The notes beneath the pieces are model-generated. The model worked only from the letters and a program-made list of their open reading frames with translations, did no database searches and had not been told where the DNA came from. A program made the position numbers and the translations under genes. A DNA stretch of 64,000 bases from Gammaproteobacteria bacterium (GTDB taxonomy: Bacteria > Pseudomonadota > Gammaproteobacteria > Steroidobacterales > Woeseiaceae): positions 24,355 through 88,354 of the forward strand of contig JAOTVR010000004.1 in NCBI GenBank assembly GCA_029863305.1, read 5' to 3'. This document shows positions 18,890 to 29,558 of the stretch, one piece after another. Every line of letters starts with the position of its first letter. Within the stretch, counting starts at the first letter, position 1.

Positions 18890-19768
18890 CTATGTATTGC
18901 CGTGCGACGGAGTAGCCAGTTCGTTGTGGCGGGCCAGGACGGGATCGTGCATCTCGCGCAGGGCATTGGTGAGTTTTTCGGTCATGTATACCGAGCGGTG
19001 CTGGCCGCCGGTGCAGCCGATCGCGACGGTCAGATAAGCCCTGTGGACGTTTTCGTACTCCGGAATCCAGCGTTGCAGGAAATTCAGGATGTCCTCGTAC
19101 ATCGCGACGAAAGCCGGTTGGGCATCCAGAAAATCAATGACCTCCTGATCCAGGCCCGTCAGACCGCGCAGCTCGACAGTCCAGTACGGGTTTGGCAGGG
19201 ATCGCAGATCAAATACGAAGTCCGCGTCCGATGGTATGCCATGCTTGAAGCCGAAGGACTCGATCAATACAGAAAGCGTATCTGTAGTTCGTCGATCAAT
19301 TCGTTCGCGAATCGTGTTAGCCAGTTCGTAGATACTCGTTCGCGACGTATCGATCACAAGATCCGCCGAATTGAGCACGACCGACAGCATCTCCCGCTCA
19401 CCTATGATCGCCGCACGTAACGCGGTTCCCTGACGGGCCAGCGGATGGCGTCGTCGCGTTTCGCCATAGCGTTTTAGCAGGACTTCATCGCTGGATTGAA
19501 GAAACAACAACTCGGTCTGGATACCCTGCTGACGCAACTCTTCGATTAACTGCGGGAGCGCTTCGAGATTTTCATTGCGATTGCGTGCATCCACGCCGAC
19601 CGCGAGAAGACGTGTCGATTCATCAGTCTGTGCGGTAACTTCATTGATTACCGGCTTCAGCAATGCTGCCGGCATGTTATCAATACAGTAATAGCCCAGA
19701 TCTTCGAGGACGTGTAGCGCGATCGACTTGCCCGAGCCGGACAAGCCGCTAACAATAATCAAGCGCAT
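18890..19768 (-). CDS. rapZ: RNase adapter protein RapZ
   Basis: A 292-residue nucleotide-binding protein, homologous to E. coli RapZ (YvcJ), which directs RNase E to the small RNA GlmZ and so tunes glucosamine-6-phosphate synthase. The N-terminal P-loop is SGLSGSGKS (about 7-15), followed by ALHVLEDLGYYCIDNMP. The C-terminal domain has the family blocks FGFKHGIPSDADFVFDLR and VAIGCTGGQHRSVY. Its start overlaps the ptsN end by ten bases. GlmZ or GlmY are not in this window, so the RNA target here is inference. Confidence 0.95.
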   Translation of the reverse strand: MRLIIVSGLSGSGKSIALHVLEDLGYYCIDNMPAALLKPVINEVTAQTDESTRLLAVGVDARNRNENLEALPQLIEELRQQGIQTELLFLQSSDEVLLKRYGETRRRHPLARQGTALRAAIIGEREMLSVVLNSADLVIDTSRTSIYELANTIRERIDRRTTDTLSVLIESFGFKHGIPSDADFVFDLRSLPNPYWTVELRGLTGLDQEVIDFLDAQPAFVAMYEDILNFLQRWIPEYENVHRAYLTVAIGCTGGQHRSVYMTEKLTNALREMHDPVLARHNELATPSHGNT

Positions 19769-20205
19769 AGGGCGTCGTACAACTCTCTGCTTGACGTGGC
19801 TTCACGCAATGCGACCCGCAATTCTCTGTCGCCGAGTAACTCTGCGATACTGCAGATGGTAGCCTGATCCTCATCATTGAGATCAGATGGCACCATAAGG
19901 CCCAGAATCAGGTCGACGGCTTCACCGTCCGCCGAATCAAACTCAACGGCGTCGCTCAGCTTGATTAGCGCACCGGCGCTGCTGTCCAGGCCGTCGACTC
20001 GACAGTGTGGGAAAGCGACGCCCTGGTCCAGACTTGTGCAGCCCAGTCGTTCACGTTCTATCAGCCCTTCGAAGATGCTTTCGTGCGAAATGCCGGGATA
20101 GCCGCGGACGAGTAACTCGCTCATTATTTCAAGACAGTGTTTCTTGCTGCGAGCGTGCGCGTTACACAAAACACTGTCTGGCTTGATGATTTCCTGGAGC
20201 AACAT
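19759..20205 (-). CDS. ptsN: PTS nitrogen-regulatory enzyme IIA
   Basis: A 148-residue EIIA-Ntr domain protein, the terminal phosphoacceptor of the PTS-Ntr chain that regulates potassium transport and envelope stress rather than sugar uptake. The active histidine is in GVAFPHCRVDG (about His67). It belongs to the rpoN-hpf-ptsN-rapZ block. The usual partner NPr (ptsO) is missing between rapZ and mgtE. The start has little ribosome-site sequence and lies 63 bases after hpf, across a strong hairpin. Confidence 0.94.
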   Translation of the reverse strand: MLLQEIIKPDSVLCNAHARSKKHCLEIMSELLVRGYPGISHESIFEGLIERERLGCTSLDQGVAFPHCRVDGLDSSAGALIKLSDAVEFDSADGEAVDLILGLMVPSDLNDEDQATICSIAELLGDRELRVALREATSSRELYDALCA

Positions 20206-20228
20206 TTGAATTGAGCTTTATGCGTGCT

Positions 20229-20258
20229 GGTCCGCGCGGCCGAGTAGCCGCGCGGACC
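20229..20258 (-). repeat. Strong intercistronic hairpin between hpf and ptsN
   Basis: An exact inverted repeat with arms GGTCCGCGCGG and CCGCGCGGACC (20229-20239 and 20248-20258), closed by one more C-G pair around a CGAGTA loop, giving a 12-bp stem. There is no T-tract on either side, so it is more likely an RNA stability or processing element, or a partial terminator, setting ptsN-rapZ apart from hpf. Confidence 0.7.
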
Positions 20259-20268
20259 AAATGCGGGG

Positions 20269-20586
20269 CTAATATCTTATCTTACGTGCTTCTTTGGCAC
20301 GGTGGTCGCCGAGCTTCTCTTTATATTTTCTCACTCGCCGATCGAGTTTGTCGACGAGACCATCGATAGCAGCATACATGTCCTCTTCAGTATTGTCGGC
20401 GTAAATCGTACCGCCGTTAACCTTGACAGTGGCTTCTGCTTTATGACGGAGTTTTTCGACGGTCAGGATACAGCTTACGTCAGACACCAGATCAAAATGC
20501 CGTTCGATCTTTTCAATCTTGGACTCGACATAACCTCTAAGCGAAGCGGTTACCTCGACGTGATGGCCTGAAACGTTCAATTGCAT
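20269..20586 (-). CDS. hpf: Ribosome hibernation promoting factor
   Basis: A 105-residue short-type HPF/YfiA protein that binds the 30S decoding region and drives 100S ribosome dimers in stationary phase. It starts MQLNVSGHHVEVTASLRGYV and has the family core KLRHKAEATVKVNGGTIYAD and DLYAAIDGLVDKLDRRVRKYK-like sequence (here DMYAAIDGLVDKLDRRV). The frame extends 25 codons upstream, but the ATG with GGGAG eight bases before is clearly right. Directly downstream of rpoN, as in most gammaproteobacteria. Confidence 0.95.
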   Translation of the reverse strand: MQLNVSGHHVEVTASLRGYVESKIEKIERHFDLVSDVSCILTVEKLRHKAEATVKVNGGTIYADNTEEDMYAAIDGLVDKLDRRVRKYKEKLGDHRAKEARKIRY

Positions 20587-20623
20587 AGTGTTCTCCCATA
20601 CTTCTAATGTCGTACGTGTCCAA

Positions 20624-20649
20624 CCATATCGGCCCCCGCGAAGATATGG
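20624..20649 (-). repeat. Inverted repeat in the hpf leader
   Basis: CCATATC at 20624-20630 pairs exactly with GATATGG at 20643-20649 over a 12-base G/C-rich loop. It lies in the 144-bp rpoN-hpf gap, 38 bases upstream of the hpf start. It could be a hairpin in the hpf leader or a protein site. I found no sigma-54 GG-N10-GC element here. Confidence 0.4.
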
Positions 20650-20730
20650 CGCGGCTCGCACATTTGTGACGGGTTTAGATTACAAGCAGCTCAGATCTCC
20701 TTCTGTGGTGTTAAATTCGCATATTTCCTG

Positions 20731-22122
20731 TTACGCCGGGCGTCTCCTGCGTTCGCTCGACGATGCAATATTCATAGCTTCACGGTACTTCGCGACAGTC
20801 CGTCTCGCAACCGAAATACCCTCTTCGGCAAGCATATTTGCGATCTTGCTGTCGCTGAGAGGCTTGCCCGGGATCTCGGCACCGATCAGTTTGCGGATCT
20901 TGGCTCTGACCGACGTCGACGATTGATCCTCACCGTCTGCCGACGACAGGTGAGATGAGAAAAAGTACTTGAATTCAAAAACTCCGCGCGGCGTATGCAT
21001 GTACTTGTTAGTCGTTACCCGCGAGATCGTGGATTCGTGCATACCGATTTCCTCGGCCACATCGCGCAATACCATCGGTTTCATTGCCTCGTCGCCATGT
21101 TCGAGAAAGTTGGTCTGTCGGGAGACGATGCTGGTTGCCACCTTCATCAGCGTTTCGTTGCGTATTTCGAGGCTGCGTATCAACCAGCGAGCTTCCTGCA
21201 GTTGTGAGCGAAGCACCGTATGATCACCGCTGCCTCGCAGCAGTCGTGCGTACTGTTGATTGACCGACAGCCGCGGAACACCGGTGGGGCTGATTTCCAC
21301 CACCCAATGGTTGTCCACTTTACGGACGAATACATCGGGTATGACGTATTGGGCGGCGGCGGGGCTGACTGCCAGGCCCGGTTTCGGATTACAGCTTTTG
21401 ACCAGCACCAGCGCTTCATGCAGGTTATCTTCAGACGTTCGCAGGCTGCGTCGCAATTCACCGTAGTTGCGGTCGGCGACAAGGTCAAGATGACTCTCCG
21501 CAAGCTGGATAGCCAGCGGCAATCCAGGCGTTTCGGCATCAAGTTGCCTGAGCTGCAAAATAATGCATTCCGAAACAGAGCGGGCGGCCACTCCGACCGG
21601 ATCAAGCCGCTGAACCTTGTCGAGCGTATCCTCTACTTCCTGATACGAAAAACCCGATTGTGCATCAAGGCCCCCGGCAATTTCCGCAAGATCCTCGCTC
21701 AGGTATCCGTCATCACCGATCGAATCGATAATCGCTTCGCCGATGACAGCCTGACGTGGGGTGAAATGCTCCATCTCGAGCTGCCACAGCAGATGTTCGC
21801 GCAAGGTCTGTCCGGATTCGTCGGCGAAATCACTGCTCGGTCGGCCTTCCCCATTCCAGCCGCCATCCTGAATGTTGGCGGTCGCACGTTCCTGCCAGGA
21901 ATCTTCCGCCTGAATCGTCTGAACCTCCGCAGTCGTTTCCGCACTGGTTTGAGGAACGTCAGGCAGATCCTCCATCTCGAGCATGATGTTCTCTTCGAGT
22001 GCTTCCTGAATCTGTGCGTTCAAGTCCAGAACCGGCAGCTGCAAGAGTCGGATGGCCTGCTGCAGCTGCGGCGTCATCGTCAGTGTTTGCCCAAGTTTTA
22101 ACTGCAGTGACGGTTTCAGCAT
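20731..22122 (-). CDS. rpoN: RNA polymerase sigma-54 factor
   Basis: Alternative sigma factor for nitrogen, flagellar and other enhancer-dependent promoters. The 463-residue protein begins MLKPSLQLKLGQTLTMTPQL, the activator-interacting region I, then an acidic region II, the core-binding domain and, near the C-terminus, the RpoN box as ARRTVAKYRE. The helix-turn-helix around EIGMHESTISRVTTNKYM is complete. Located 59 bases downstream of lptB, the conserved order. Confidence 0.97.
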   Translation of the reverse strand: MLKPSLQLKLGQTLTMTPQLQQAIRLLQLPVLDLNAQIQEALEENIMLEMEDLPDVPQTSAETTAEVQTIQAEDSWQERATANIQDGGWNGEGRPSSDFADESGQTLREHLLWQLEMEHFTPRQAVIGEAIIDSIGDDGYLSEDLAEIAGGLDAQSGFSYQEVEDTLDKVQRLDPVGVAARSVSECIILQLRQLDAETPGLPLAIQLAESHLDLVADRNYGELRRSLRTSEDNLHEALVLVKSCNPKPGLAVSPAAAQYVIPDVFVRKVDNHWVVEISPTGVPRLSVNQQYARLLRGSGDHTVLRSQLQEARWLIRSLEIRNETLMKVATSIVSRQTNFLEHGDEAMKPMVLRDVAEEIGMHESTISRVTTNKYMHTPRGVFEFKYFFSSHLSSADGEDQSSTSVRAKIRKLIGAEIPGKPLSDSKIANMLAEEGISVARRTVAKYREAMNIASSSERRRRPA

Positions 22123-22181
22123 TGGTTAGTGTGTGCGACGGAAATGTGCATTGCCCCTTTAGTACGTGACTCCAGTTTGCC

Positions 22182-22907
22182 TCAGAGTTTGAACTCCTGT
22201 CCGAGATACACTTCTCGAACGTGGTGATTTTCGAGAATGTCTTCCGGTGATCCGGAAGCGATCAAACTTCCATCACTAAGTATATAGGCTCTACCGCAAA
22301 TTCCGAGCGTTTCGCGGACATTATGGTCAGTGATCAGCACACCAATCCCGCGCTCGCACAAGTGCTTGATAATGCGTTGAATATCGAGCACCGAAATCGG
22401 GTCGACGCCGGCGAAAGGTTCGTCCAGCAAAACGAACAAGGGATTTGCGGCGAGCGCCCGGGCGATCTCGACACGACGGCGCTCGCCGCCGGAAAGACTG
22501 ATGCCTGGACTGGTACGCACATGACCGACATGTAGTTCATCCAGCAGGATTTCAAGTTCTTCTTCACGGCCGGCCGCATCCAGATCGTCGCGGTGCTCCA
22601 GGATTGCGAGTATGTTCTGTTCCACACTCAATTTGCGAAATATGGATGCTTCCTGCGGCAGGTAGCCGAGCCCGAGCTTTGCGCGCCGATGCATCGGTTG
22701 CGCGGTCAGGTCCTGACCGTCGAGCAGGATTGTGCCGCTGTCAGGCGCAATCAAACCCACAATCATGTAAAACGCCGTGGTTTTGCCGGCACCGTTCGGG
22801 CCGAGCAGGCCGACGACTTCGCCGCTCTTGATTTCGAGTGACAGGCTCTTGACGACTTTGCGGAGTTTGAAGCTCTTGGAGATATCCTGGGCACTGAGGA
22901 TACTCAT
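22182..22907 (-). CDS. lptB: Lipopolysaccharide export ATPase LptB
   Basis: Cytoplasmic ABC ATPase that powers extraction of lipopolysaccharide by LptFG and its push across the LptC-LptA bridge. The 241 residues hold Walker [10 protein letters not shown], the Q-loop in YLPQEASIF, signature [15 protein letters not shown], Walker [14 protein letters not shown] and the switch histidine in ITDHNVRE. It overlaps lptA by four bases (ATGA). The permease genes lptF and lptG are not in the window. Confidence 0.97.
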   Translation of the reverse strand: MSILSAQDISKSFKLRKVVKSLSLEIKSGEVVGLLGPNGAGKTTAFYMIVGLIAPDSGTILLDGQDLTAQPMHRRAKLGLGYLPQEASIFRKLSVEQNILAILEHRDDLDAAGREEELEILLDELHVGHVRTSPGISLSGGERRRVEIARALAANPLFVLLDEPFAGVDPISVLDIQRIIKHLCERGIGVLITDHNVRETLGICGRAYILSDGSLIASGSPEDILENHHVREVYLGQEFKL

Positions 22908-23560
22908 CGAAGCACTTCCTCCGCGCCGGCATCTGTGTTGGGTTCGACCTCGTCATTGTCGGGGGCGGCATCGGGGGTGACCGTTATCTTTACCTTTTCC
23001 TCACCGTTACCCGTGGATTGCGCGTTAATGCGCTGGTCCTTGATGTTATAGACGAGATAGTTCGATGCGATCTGATTGCCGCCTTCCATGATCACCGCAT
23101 CGTTGGAGAATTCCACGACACCGGCGTCAAGGTCGTACTCCAGCCGGCCGGCTTGAGCGAAAGTCACCTCGTCGCTGCCAGGCCGTCGTAGCTCGAAGGT
23201 TGCGGGACTACCCTCTAGCGCCGCGAGTCGCAGCCGCGTGTCGGTAAAGCTGAGCTCCGCCGACTCACATTCGATGTGCCCCGCATCAACGTCTATGACG
23301 ACATTGCCACTGAAATGCCAGACGCTGTCTTTGAAGTCGAGTTTGCTCGCGCGACCGATATCGGCCTCGATGTTGGTCGTGCCCTGCGACAGACGCAAAC
23401 CACGGAACATCAGCATGGAACTCTTGCCGTCGTAGTCTGTGGAGTCTGCATCCAAAGAGATGGGCAGGCGCAGGTCACTGCTCTGCGCGAACGCAAGGGC
23501 GGGCAGGAGTAATAGCAAACAAAGAGTACGCGCTGTCATAGATGTCACTGCTGCTGTCAC
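22904..23560 (-). CDS. lptA: Lipopolysaccharide transport periplasmic protein LptA
   Basis: Periplasmic beta-jellyroll protein that bridges inner and outer membranes for lipopolysaccharide. 218 residues from a GTG overlapping the lptC stop; an ATG seven codons later gives a cleaner signal peptide ([20 protein letters not shown]) and may be the true start. The OstA-like region follows, with [20 protein letters not shown] and later [14 protein letters not shown]. The C-terminal tail is acidic. Position between lptC and lptB supports the call. Confidence 0.92.
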   Translation of the reverse strand: MTAAVTSMTARTLCLLLLLPALAFAQSSDLRLPISLDADSTDYDGKSSMLMFRGLRLSQGTTNIEADIGRASKLDFKDSVWHFSGNVVIDVDAGHIECESAELSFTDTRLRLAALEGSPATFELRRPGSDEVTFAQAGRLEYDLDAGVVEFSNDAVIMEGGNQIASNYLVYNIKDQRINAQSTGNGEEKVKITVTPDAAPDNDEVEPNTDAGAEEVLR

Positions 23561-24117
23561 GGGGCAAACTTGCCGCTGACATTCGATTTCAGTTGCACAC
23601 GATTGTCCTTGAGTGATGCTAGCATGCCGGTCGCTGTCAGGCTGCGCGCGCCGATCCGAATCTGGACGCGCTCGTCAGTTTCCGCCAGGTAATTCTCCGG
23701 ATCGATCTCCAGGTGCTGTGTGCGAATCTCCGTGTCATTGCCGGAGAAGCCCTCGCTGCTGACGGCGCGGACGTGGCCGTGTAACACGACGCGCTGCTGG
23801 TCTGCGTGTATCGTGGCCGAATCTGCATTGACGCTCCACGGTACATCGCTTTGTGGCGAGTAATTGATCCGGACGTCGGTAAACGAAACGTGATCATCAT
23901 CCTGTTGTTCGGCATACTCGGCCTGAAGCTCGTAGAGCAGCGCGCCATCCGAGCCAGTACCGAGAATGCGTGCGGACTTCAGGTAATAGCCACGTTGTGC
24001 GGCATCAAATGCTGGCGTGTCGCCATTGTCACGCAGATTTGTTCGTGCGAGATACCAGCTGGCAATCGCACCGGCGGCAAGCGCTCCGATAATGACAATG
24101 TTACGCGGGCTTATCAC
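23557..24117 (-). CDS. lptC: Lipopolysaccharide export protein LptC
   Basis: Bitopic inner-membrane protein that receives lipopolysaccharide from LptBFG and passes it to LptA. The 186-residue protein has one N-terminal membrane helix (IVIIGALAAGAIASWYLA) and a periplasmic jellyroll with YYLKSARILGTGSDGALLYE and VVLHGHVRAVSSEG. The start is GTG overlapping the kdsC stop by four bases. Sequence conservation is low in this family, so the call leans on the architecture and gene order. Confidence 0.92.
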   Translation of the reverse strand: MISPRNIVIIGALAAGAIASWYLARTNLRDNGDTPAFDAAQRGYYLKSARILGTGSDGALLYELQAEYAEQQDDDHVSFTDVRINYSPQSDVPWSVNADSATIHADQQRVVLHGHVRAVSSEGFSGNDTEIRTQHLEIDPENYLAETDERVQIRIGARSLTATGMLASLKDNRVQLKSNVSGKFAP

Positions 24118-24623
24118 GTCGCAGTTTCGCTTTGGGCAGCCAGTATCAGGTCACAAACCTCCCGTACCGCCCCGGAGCCGCCCGCGGCAGTAGTCGTGTG
24201 GTCGCAGTACTCGCGGACGACGGCCACGGCGTTCGCTACGGCAATCGAGAAGCCGACCGCCTGCAACAACGGCAGGTCCGGGATATCGTCGCCAACAAAC
24301 GCACATTCTGCGACGCTGACGCCGAGCTCAGTGCCCAGTGTTTCAAGCGCAGCGACCTTGTCTCTACAGCCCTGAACGACGTGTTTTACGCCGAGTTCGG
24401 CCATGCGGTGATCGACGGCGCCCGACTGCCGGCCGCTGATCACGGCGACTTCGATTCCGGCATTGATCAGTCGGCGTACGCCGAAGCCATCCTGTGTATT
24501 GAAAGATTTCGACTCGACTCCGTCATCTGTCAGATAGAATCGCCCGTCCGTGAATACGCCGTCCACGTCAAAAGCGACCAGGCGAATCTGCGACAATGCA
24601 GTTGCGTTACCGGCTGTGTTCAC
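24114..24623 (-). CDS. kdsC: 3-deoxy-D-manno-octulosonate 8-phosphate phosphatase
   Basis: HAD-family phosphatase that makes free Kdo for the lipopolysaccharide inner core. The catalytic motif LVAFDVDGVFTDG holds both aspartates; the second motif is VISGRQSGAVDHR and the last is AFVGDDIPDLPLL. The ATG of the longest reading frame lies far upstream inside kdsD; the better start is the GTG at 24623 that overlaps the kdsD stop by four bases, giving 169 residues, normal for KdsC. It acts directly after KdsA and KdsD products. Confidence 0.94.
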   Translation of the reverse strand: MNTAGNATALSQIRLVAFDVDGVFTDGRFYLTDDGVESKSFNTQDGFGVRRLINAGIEVAVISGRQSGAVDHRMAELGVKHVVQGCRDKVAALETLGTELGVSVAECAFVGDDIPDLPLLQAVGFSIAVANAVAVVREYCDHTTTAAGGSGAVREVCDLILAAQSETAT

Positions 24624-25603
24624 ATGATGCCTGCGCGAAAAAGGTCGTGAATATTCAGGGCGCCGATCAGTCGATTGTTTTCGTCGGCGACCAGCAACGA
24701 CGTGATTTTGTTTTCCTCCATCAGGCGCACTGCTTCGACCGCCAGCACATCGCTCGAGGTGGTCTTGCACTCCGTGTGCATGATTTCGCTCATTAGAGTC
24801 TTGTGCACGTCCACGCCGGCGTCCAATGCCCGTCGTAAGTCACCGTCCGTGAATATACCCAGTATTCGTTGCCGCTCGTCGATGATGGCCGTCATGCCAA
24901 GCCCCTTTTGCGACATCTCGATGAGGCCATCTCTGAGGCGCACAGTTGGCGCAACATGCGGGATGTCCGCATCGGTTCGCATGACGTCGGCGACGCGCAG
25001 GAGCAGGCGTTTGCCCAGGCTGCCGCTCGGATGAGACATAGCGAAGTCCTCGGCGGTAAAGCCGCGAGTCTTCAATAGTGCGACGGCCAGAGCATCGCCC
25101 ATCGCGAGCGTGGCGGTTGTGCTGGCAGTGGGGGCCAGATTCAACGGGCATGCTTCCTCACTGACGCTGATGTCAAGGTGCGCGTCCGCAGATTTTGCGA
25201 GCGTCGAATTCGGATTGCCCGTCAATGACAAAAGCTTCGCTCCCATTCGCTTGACCAGCGGCAGGATCGTGACAATCTCATCCGTCTCGCCGGAGTATGA
25301 GACAGCAAGCAGCACGTCCTGCCCCGTGATCATGCCGAGGTCTCCATGGCTGGCTTCGGCGGGATGCATGAAGAAAGCCGGTGTGCCCGTGCTCGCCAAT
25401 GTCGCGGCGATCTTGTTGCCGATGTGGCCCGATTTGCCCATGCCGGTGACGACGATCCGACCGGGCGTGTCCAGACATAGCTGGCAGGCGGCCACGAAGC
25501 TCGCATCCAGTCTGGTGCGAATGGATTCCACCGCCCGGGACTCGATCGCGAGCACTTCGTCGGCCAAAGCAATCAGTTCGTCAGGTGTCAGCTCGAGCAG
25601 CAT
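24620..25603 (-). CDS. kdsD: Arabinose-5-phosphate isomerase
   Basis: Converts ribulose 5-phosphate to arabinose 5-phosphate, the first committed step to Kdo. The 327-residue protein has an N-terminal SIS domain with GMGKSGHIGNKIAATLASTG, the ASHGDLG catalytic region and SYSGETDE, followed by two CBS domains in the C-terminal third. Eighteen bases after caxA and coupled to kdsC by overlap. Conserved order caxA-kdsD-kdsC-lptC-lptA-lptB-rpoN. Confidence 0.96.
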   Translation of the reverse strand: MLLELTPDELIALADEVLAIESRAVESIRTRLDASFVAACQLCLDTPGRIVVTGMGKSGHIGNKIAATLASTGTPAFFMHPAEASHGDLGMITGQDVLLAVSYSGETDEIVTILPLVKRMGAKLLSLTGNPNSTLAKSADAHLDISVSEEACPLNLAPTASTTATLAMGDALAVALLKTRGFTAEDFAMSHPSGSLGKRLLLRVADVMRTDADIPHVAPTVRLRDGLIEMSQKGLGMTAIIDERQRILGIFTDGDLRRALDAGVDVHKTLMSEIMHTECKTTSSDVLAVEAVRLMEENKITSLLVADENNRLIGALNIHDLFRAGIM

Positions 25604-25621
25604 TCGCGGCCTCAGTCGATG

Positions 25622-26599
25622 TCATTCAGGCATTCTAACGTTTTGCATGACCACGTAGGTATCGTAGGCGACAAAAGCGAACAAAAGAGCAGCACCTTCG
25701 ATTCTCGACAATTCACTCTTGCCGTCGTAATCGTACGTCATGGCGAACAGTACAAGCGTGAACGCGACCATGACGAACACGTGCAGGGACAAAACCGATG
25801 GCGCCAGGGAGGACGGTGCGATTGTAGCTGCAACACCGATTACGGCGAGCAAATTGAAGATATTCGAACCGACGATGTTGCCGATCGCGAGACCGTATTC
25901 GCCTTTCATCGCACTGACCAGTGACACGGCAAGCTCGGGCAAACTGGTGCCAAACGCGACCAGCAGGATGCCGATGACAACTTCGCTCACGCCGATCAAT
26001 CGTGCGATTTCGATCGATCCGTCGACCAGCAGTTGCGCACCGATCAGCAATGTGACCAGCCCGACCAGCAGCCAGAATATGGCCATGCGCATTGACACGT
26101 TAGCCGGGATTTCGGCCTCGAAGTCCATCTTGATCGGGTCGCTGGGCGCGGATCGCACCCCAAGGCGGGCCAGCCAGATCATTACAATCACCAGTCCCGT
26201 CAACATGACGATGCCGTCGATCCGGCTAAGATGGGAGTCGAGGAAGAGCGAAACGGTCAACAAGGATACGGCAAGCAAGGCCGGCATTTCGCGCCGCAGG
26301 GTAGCAGAACGAAGCTGAATCGGGCGAATGACCGCAACGCAGCCGAGTACCAGGCCCACGTTGACGATGTTGGAGCCAATCGCGTTGCCGATTGCCAGCC
26401 CGGGCTCGCCGCGAACAGATGCGACAACCGAGACGAGAATCTCCGGGGCAGAGGTTGCAAATGCCACGATGGTCAGGCCGATCAGCAGCGGCGCAATGCC
26501 CAAATTGCGCGCCGTCGCTGCTGCGCCGTGAACAAATCGGTCGGCGCCCCAGATCAGGAGCACAAGTCCGGCTATGACTTCGAGCAAATTTTCAAGCAT
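25622..26599 (-). CDS. caxA: Calcium/sodium antiporter (CaxA/YrbG family)
   Basis: Inner-membrane cation/Ca2+ exchanger with the duplicated alpha-repeat architecture. The 325-residue protein has about ten membrane segments. The two ion-binding repeats are visible as ATSAPEILVSVVASVRG with AIGNAIGSNIVN in the first half and GTSLPELAVSLVSAMKG with AIGNIVGSNIFN in the second. It heads the kds-lpt-rpoN series and is divergent from ibaG across 124 bases. Confidence 0.92.
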   Translation of the reverse strand: MLENLLEVIAGLVLLIWGADRFVHGAAATARNLGIAPLLIGLTIVAFATSAPEILVSVVASVRGEPGLAIGNAIGSNIVNVGLVLGCVAVIRPIQLRSATLRREMPALLAVSLLTVSLFLDSHLSRIDGIVMLTGLVIVMIWLARLGVRSAPSDPIKMDFEAEIPANVSMRMAIFWLLVGLVTLLIGAQLLVDGSIEIARLIGVSEVVIGILLVAFGTSLPELAVSLVSAMKGEYGLAIGNIVGSNIFNLLAVIGVAATIAPSSLAPSVLSLHVFVMVAFTLVLFAMTYDYDGKSELSRIEGAALLFAFVAYDTYVVMQNVRMPE

Positions 26600-26617
26600 A
26601 AATAAACGGTGTTGTGA

Positions 26618-28237
<1,620 letters not shown>

Positions 28238-28249
28238 CGCCCGGCCGCG

Positions 28250-29329
28250 CTACTCAGCCGTAACAGGCCGTTCCGCCGCAATAACGGTCGTCGCAAATTC
28301 CTCGCCTTCGCGAAGGCCGACGATCTTGACCTCGTCACCCGGATTCGTACCGGCAGCCAGCAGTCTTGCCTGGCGCTGCGAGAATATCGGGTCTCCGTTA
28401 ATCGAAAGAACGACATCTCCCCGCTGCAACCCGGCATTGGCAGCCGGACCACCTTCGTACACGTCGCCGAGCAATATGCCGATATTCCCGTCAATGCCCA
28501 TGGCGGCTCGCTCGGCGTTCGTCAGGTCATCGGGCTCCGCCAGCCCCAGCCAGCCGCGAATAACGCGACCGTGAATCTTGATTTCGGCGACGACGCCCCG
28601 AACCAGATCGACGGGAATGGCGAAACCGATACCTTCGGTCCCTGCATCCTGCGCAAGCACGGCCGTATTGATACCCACCAACTCACCTTCGACATTGATC
28701 AAGGCGCCACCGGAGTTGCCGGCGTTGATCGCTGCGTCAGTCTGAATGAAATTCTCAAATGTCGTCAAATTCAACAAGCCACGCCCGGTGGCGCTGACGA
28801 TGCCTTGTGTCACGGATTTTGTCAGGCCGTAGGGATTCCCGATCGCCAAGACGACATCACCGATACGCAGTTGCGCCGAATTGCCGATGCGTATCGCGGG
28901 CAATGTGCCGAGATCGACCTTGAGCAAAGCGAGATCGGTCTCTGCGTCGACGCCGACGACTTCAGGTGTGGCAATTTGGCCGTCCGATAACTGCACGCGT
29001 ATTTCCGCGGCCTCTCCAATTACGTGGTAGTTCGTGACCAGATACCCTTCACGATCAATAACCACCGCCGATCCGAAACTCGTCTCGACGCGGAATCGAG
29101 TCCTCTCCTCGAGCGACGGGTTGTCCTCGACCAGCCGCTTCGTATAGATGCTCGCGACAGCCGGCGCGCTGATATCAACGGCATCCGCATAGCTGGCGGC
29201 CGCGCCCGTGCCGCGCAGGCCGATCGTCGGCAGCAGGTCAGGCCGGACCAGCACGACCAGAAATGCGACGGCCAGTCCGACGACGATCGACTGCGTGACG
29301 AATAGCAATGCTGATTTCAAATCCGTCAA
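28250..29329 (-). CDS. degS: DegS-like membrane-anchored serine protease
   Basis: HtrA-family periplasmic protease with one N-terminal membrane anchor (FVTQSIVVGLAVAFLVVLV), a trypsin-like domain and a single PDZ domain, the DegS layout. The catalytic triad is His102 (TNYHVIG), Asp132 (AETDLALL) and Ser206 (GNSGGAL). DegS cuts RseA to start the sigma-E envelope stress response. The start is a TTG with AAGGA upstream and no nearby ATG. Divergent from the bc1 operon. With 359 residues it matches DegS rather than two-PDZ DegP. Confidence 0.88.
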   Translation of the reverse strand: MTDLKSALLFVTQSIVVGLAVAFLVVLVRPDLLPTIGLRGTGAAASYADAVDISAPAVASIYTKRLVEDNPSLEERTRFRVETSFGSAVVIDREGYLVTNYHVIGEAAEIRVQLSDGQIATPEVVGVDAETDLALLKVDLGTLPAIRIGNSAQLRIGDVVLAIGNPYGLTKSVTQGIVSATGRGLLNLTTFENFIQTDAAINAGNSGGALINVEGELVGINTAVLAQDAGTEGIGFAIPVDLVRGVVAEIKIHGRVIRGWLGLAEPDDLTNAERAAMGIDGNIGILLGDVYEGGPAANAGLQRGDVVLSINGDPIFSQRQARLLAAGTNPGDEVKIVGLREGEEFATTVIAAERPVTAE

Positions 29330-29393
29330 ACTAAATTCCTTTGAAAATCAGAGGGAAACGTGACTCCGCTGGCTAACTTCGATGTGGCGCGTG

Positions 29394-29399
29394 TATAAT
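29394..29399 (+). promoter_or_regulatory. Candidate -10 box of the petABC operon
   Basis: A perfect TATAAT stands in the 229-bp gap between the DegS-like gene and petA, 160 bases before the petA ATG. No good -35 hexamer is present at 16-18 bases, so an activator may be needed or the box may be chance. Confidence 0.35.
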
Positions 29400-29558
29400 G
29401 CGCGGCTGTTACGCACCAAGGTTGGGAACAGGTGTCATCCTGACGCCAAATCCGGCCTGCTGCAAATCTACCAATATCGATACAAAGCATAATAAAACGC
29501 GCTGACAAAGAGGCCTCGATAGCAAACCTTTTTTCAGCCGGGTGTATGGGAGTGCCTG

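Noticed and set aside
20587..20730. Sigma-54 promoter before hpf
   Set aside because: No GG-N10-GC pair with the TGGCAC/TTGC context is present; the nearest match fails at the -12 GC.
21220..22101. 293-codon plus-strand frame opposite rpoN
   Set aside because: Antisense to sigma-54 over its length, without motifs or a ribosome site of note.
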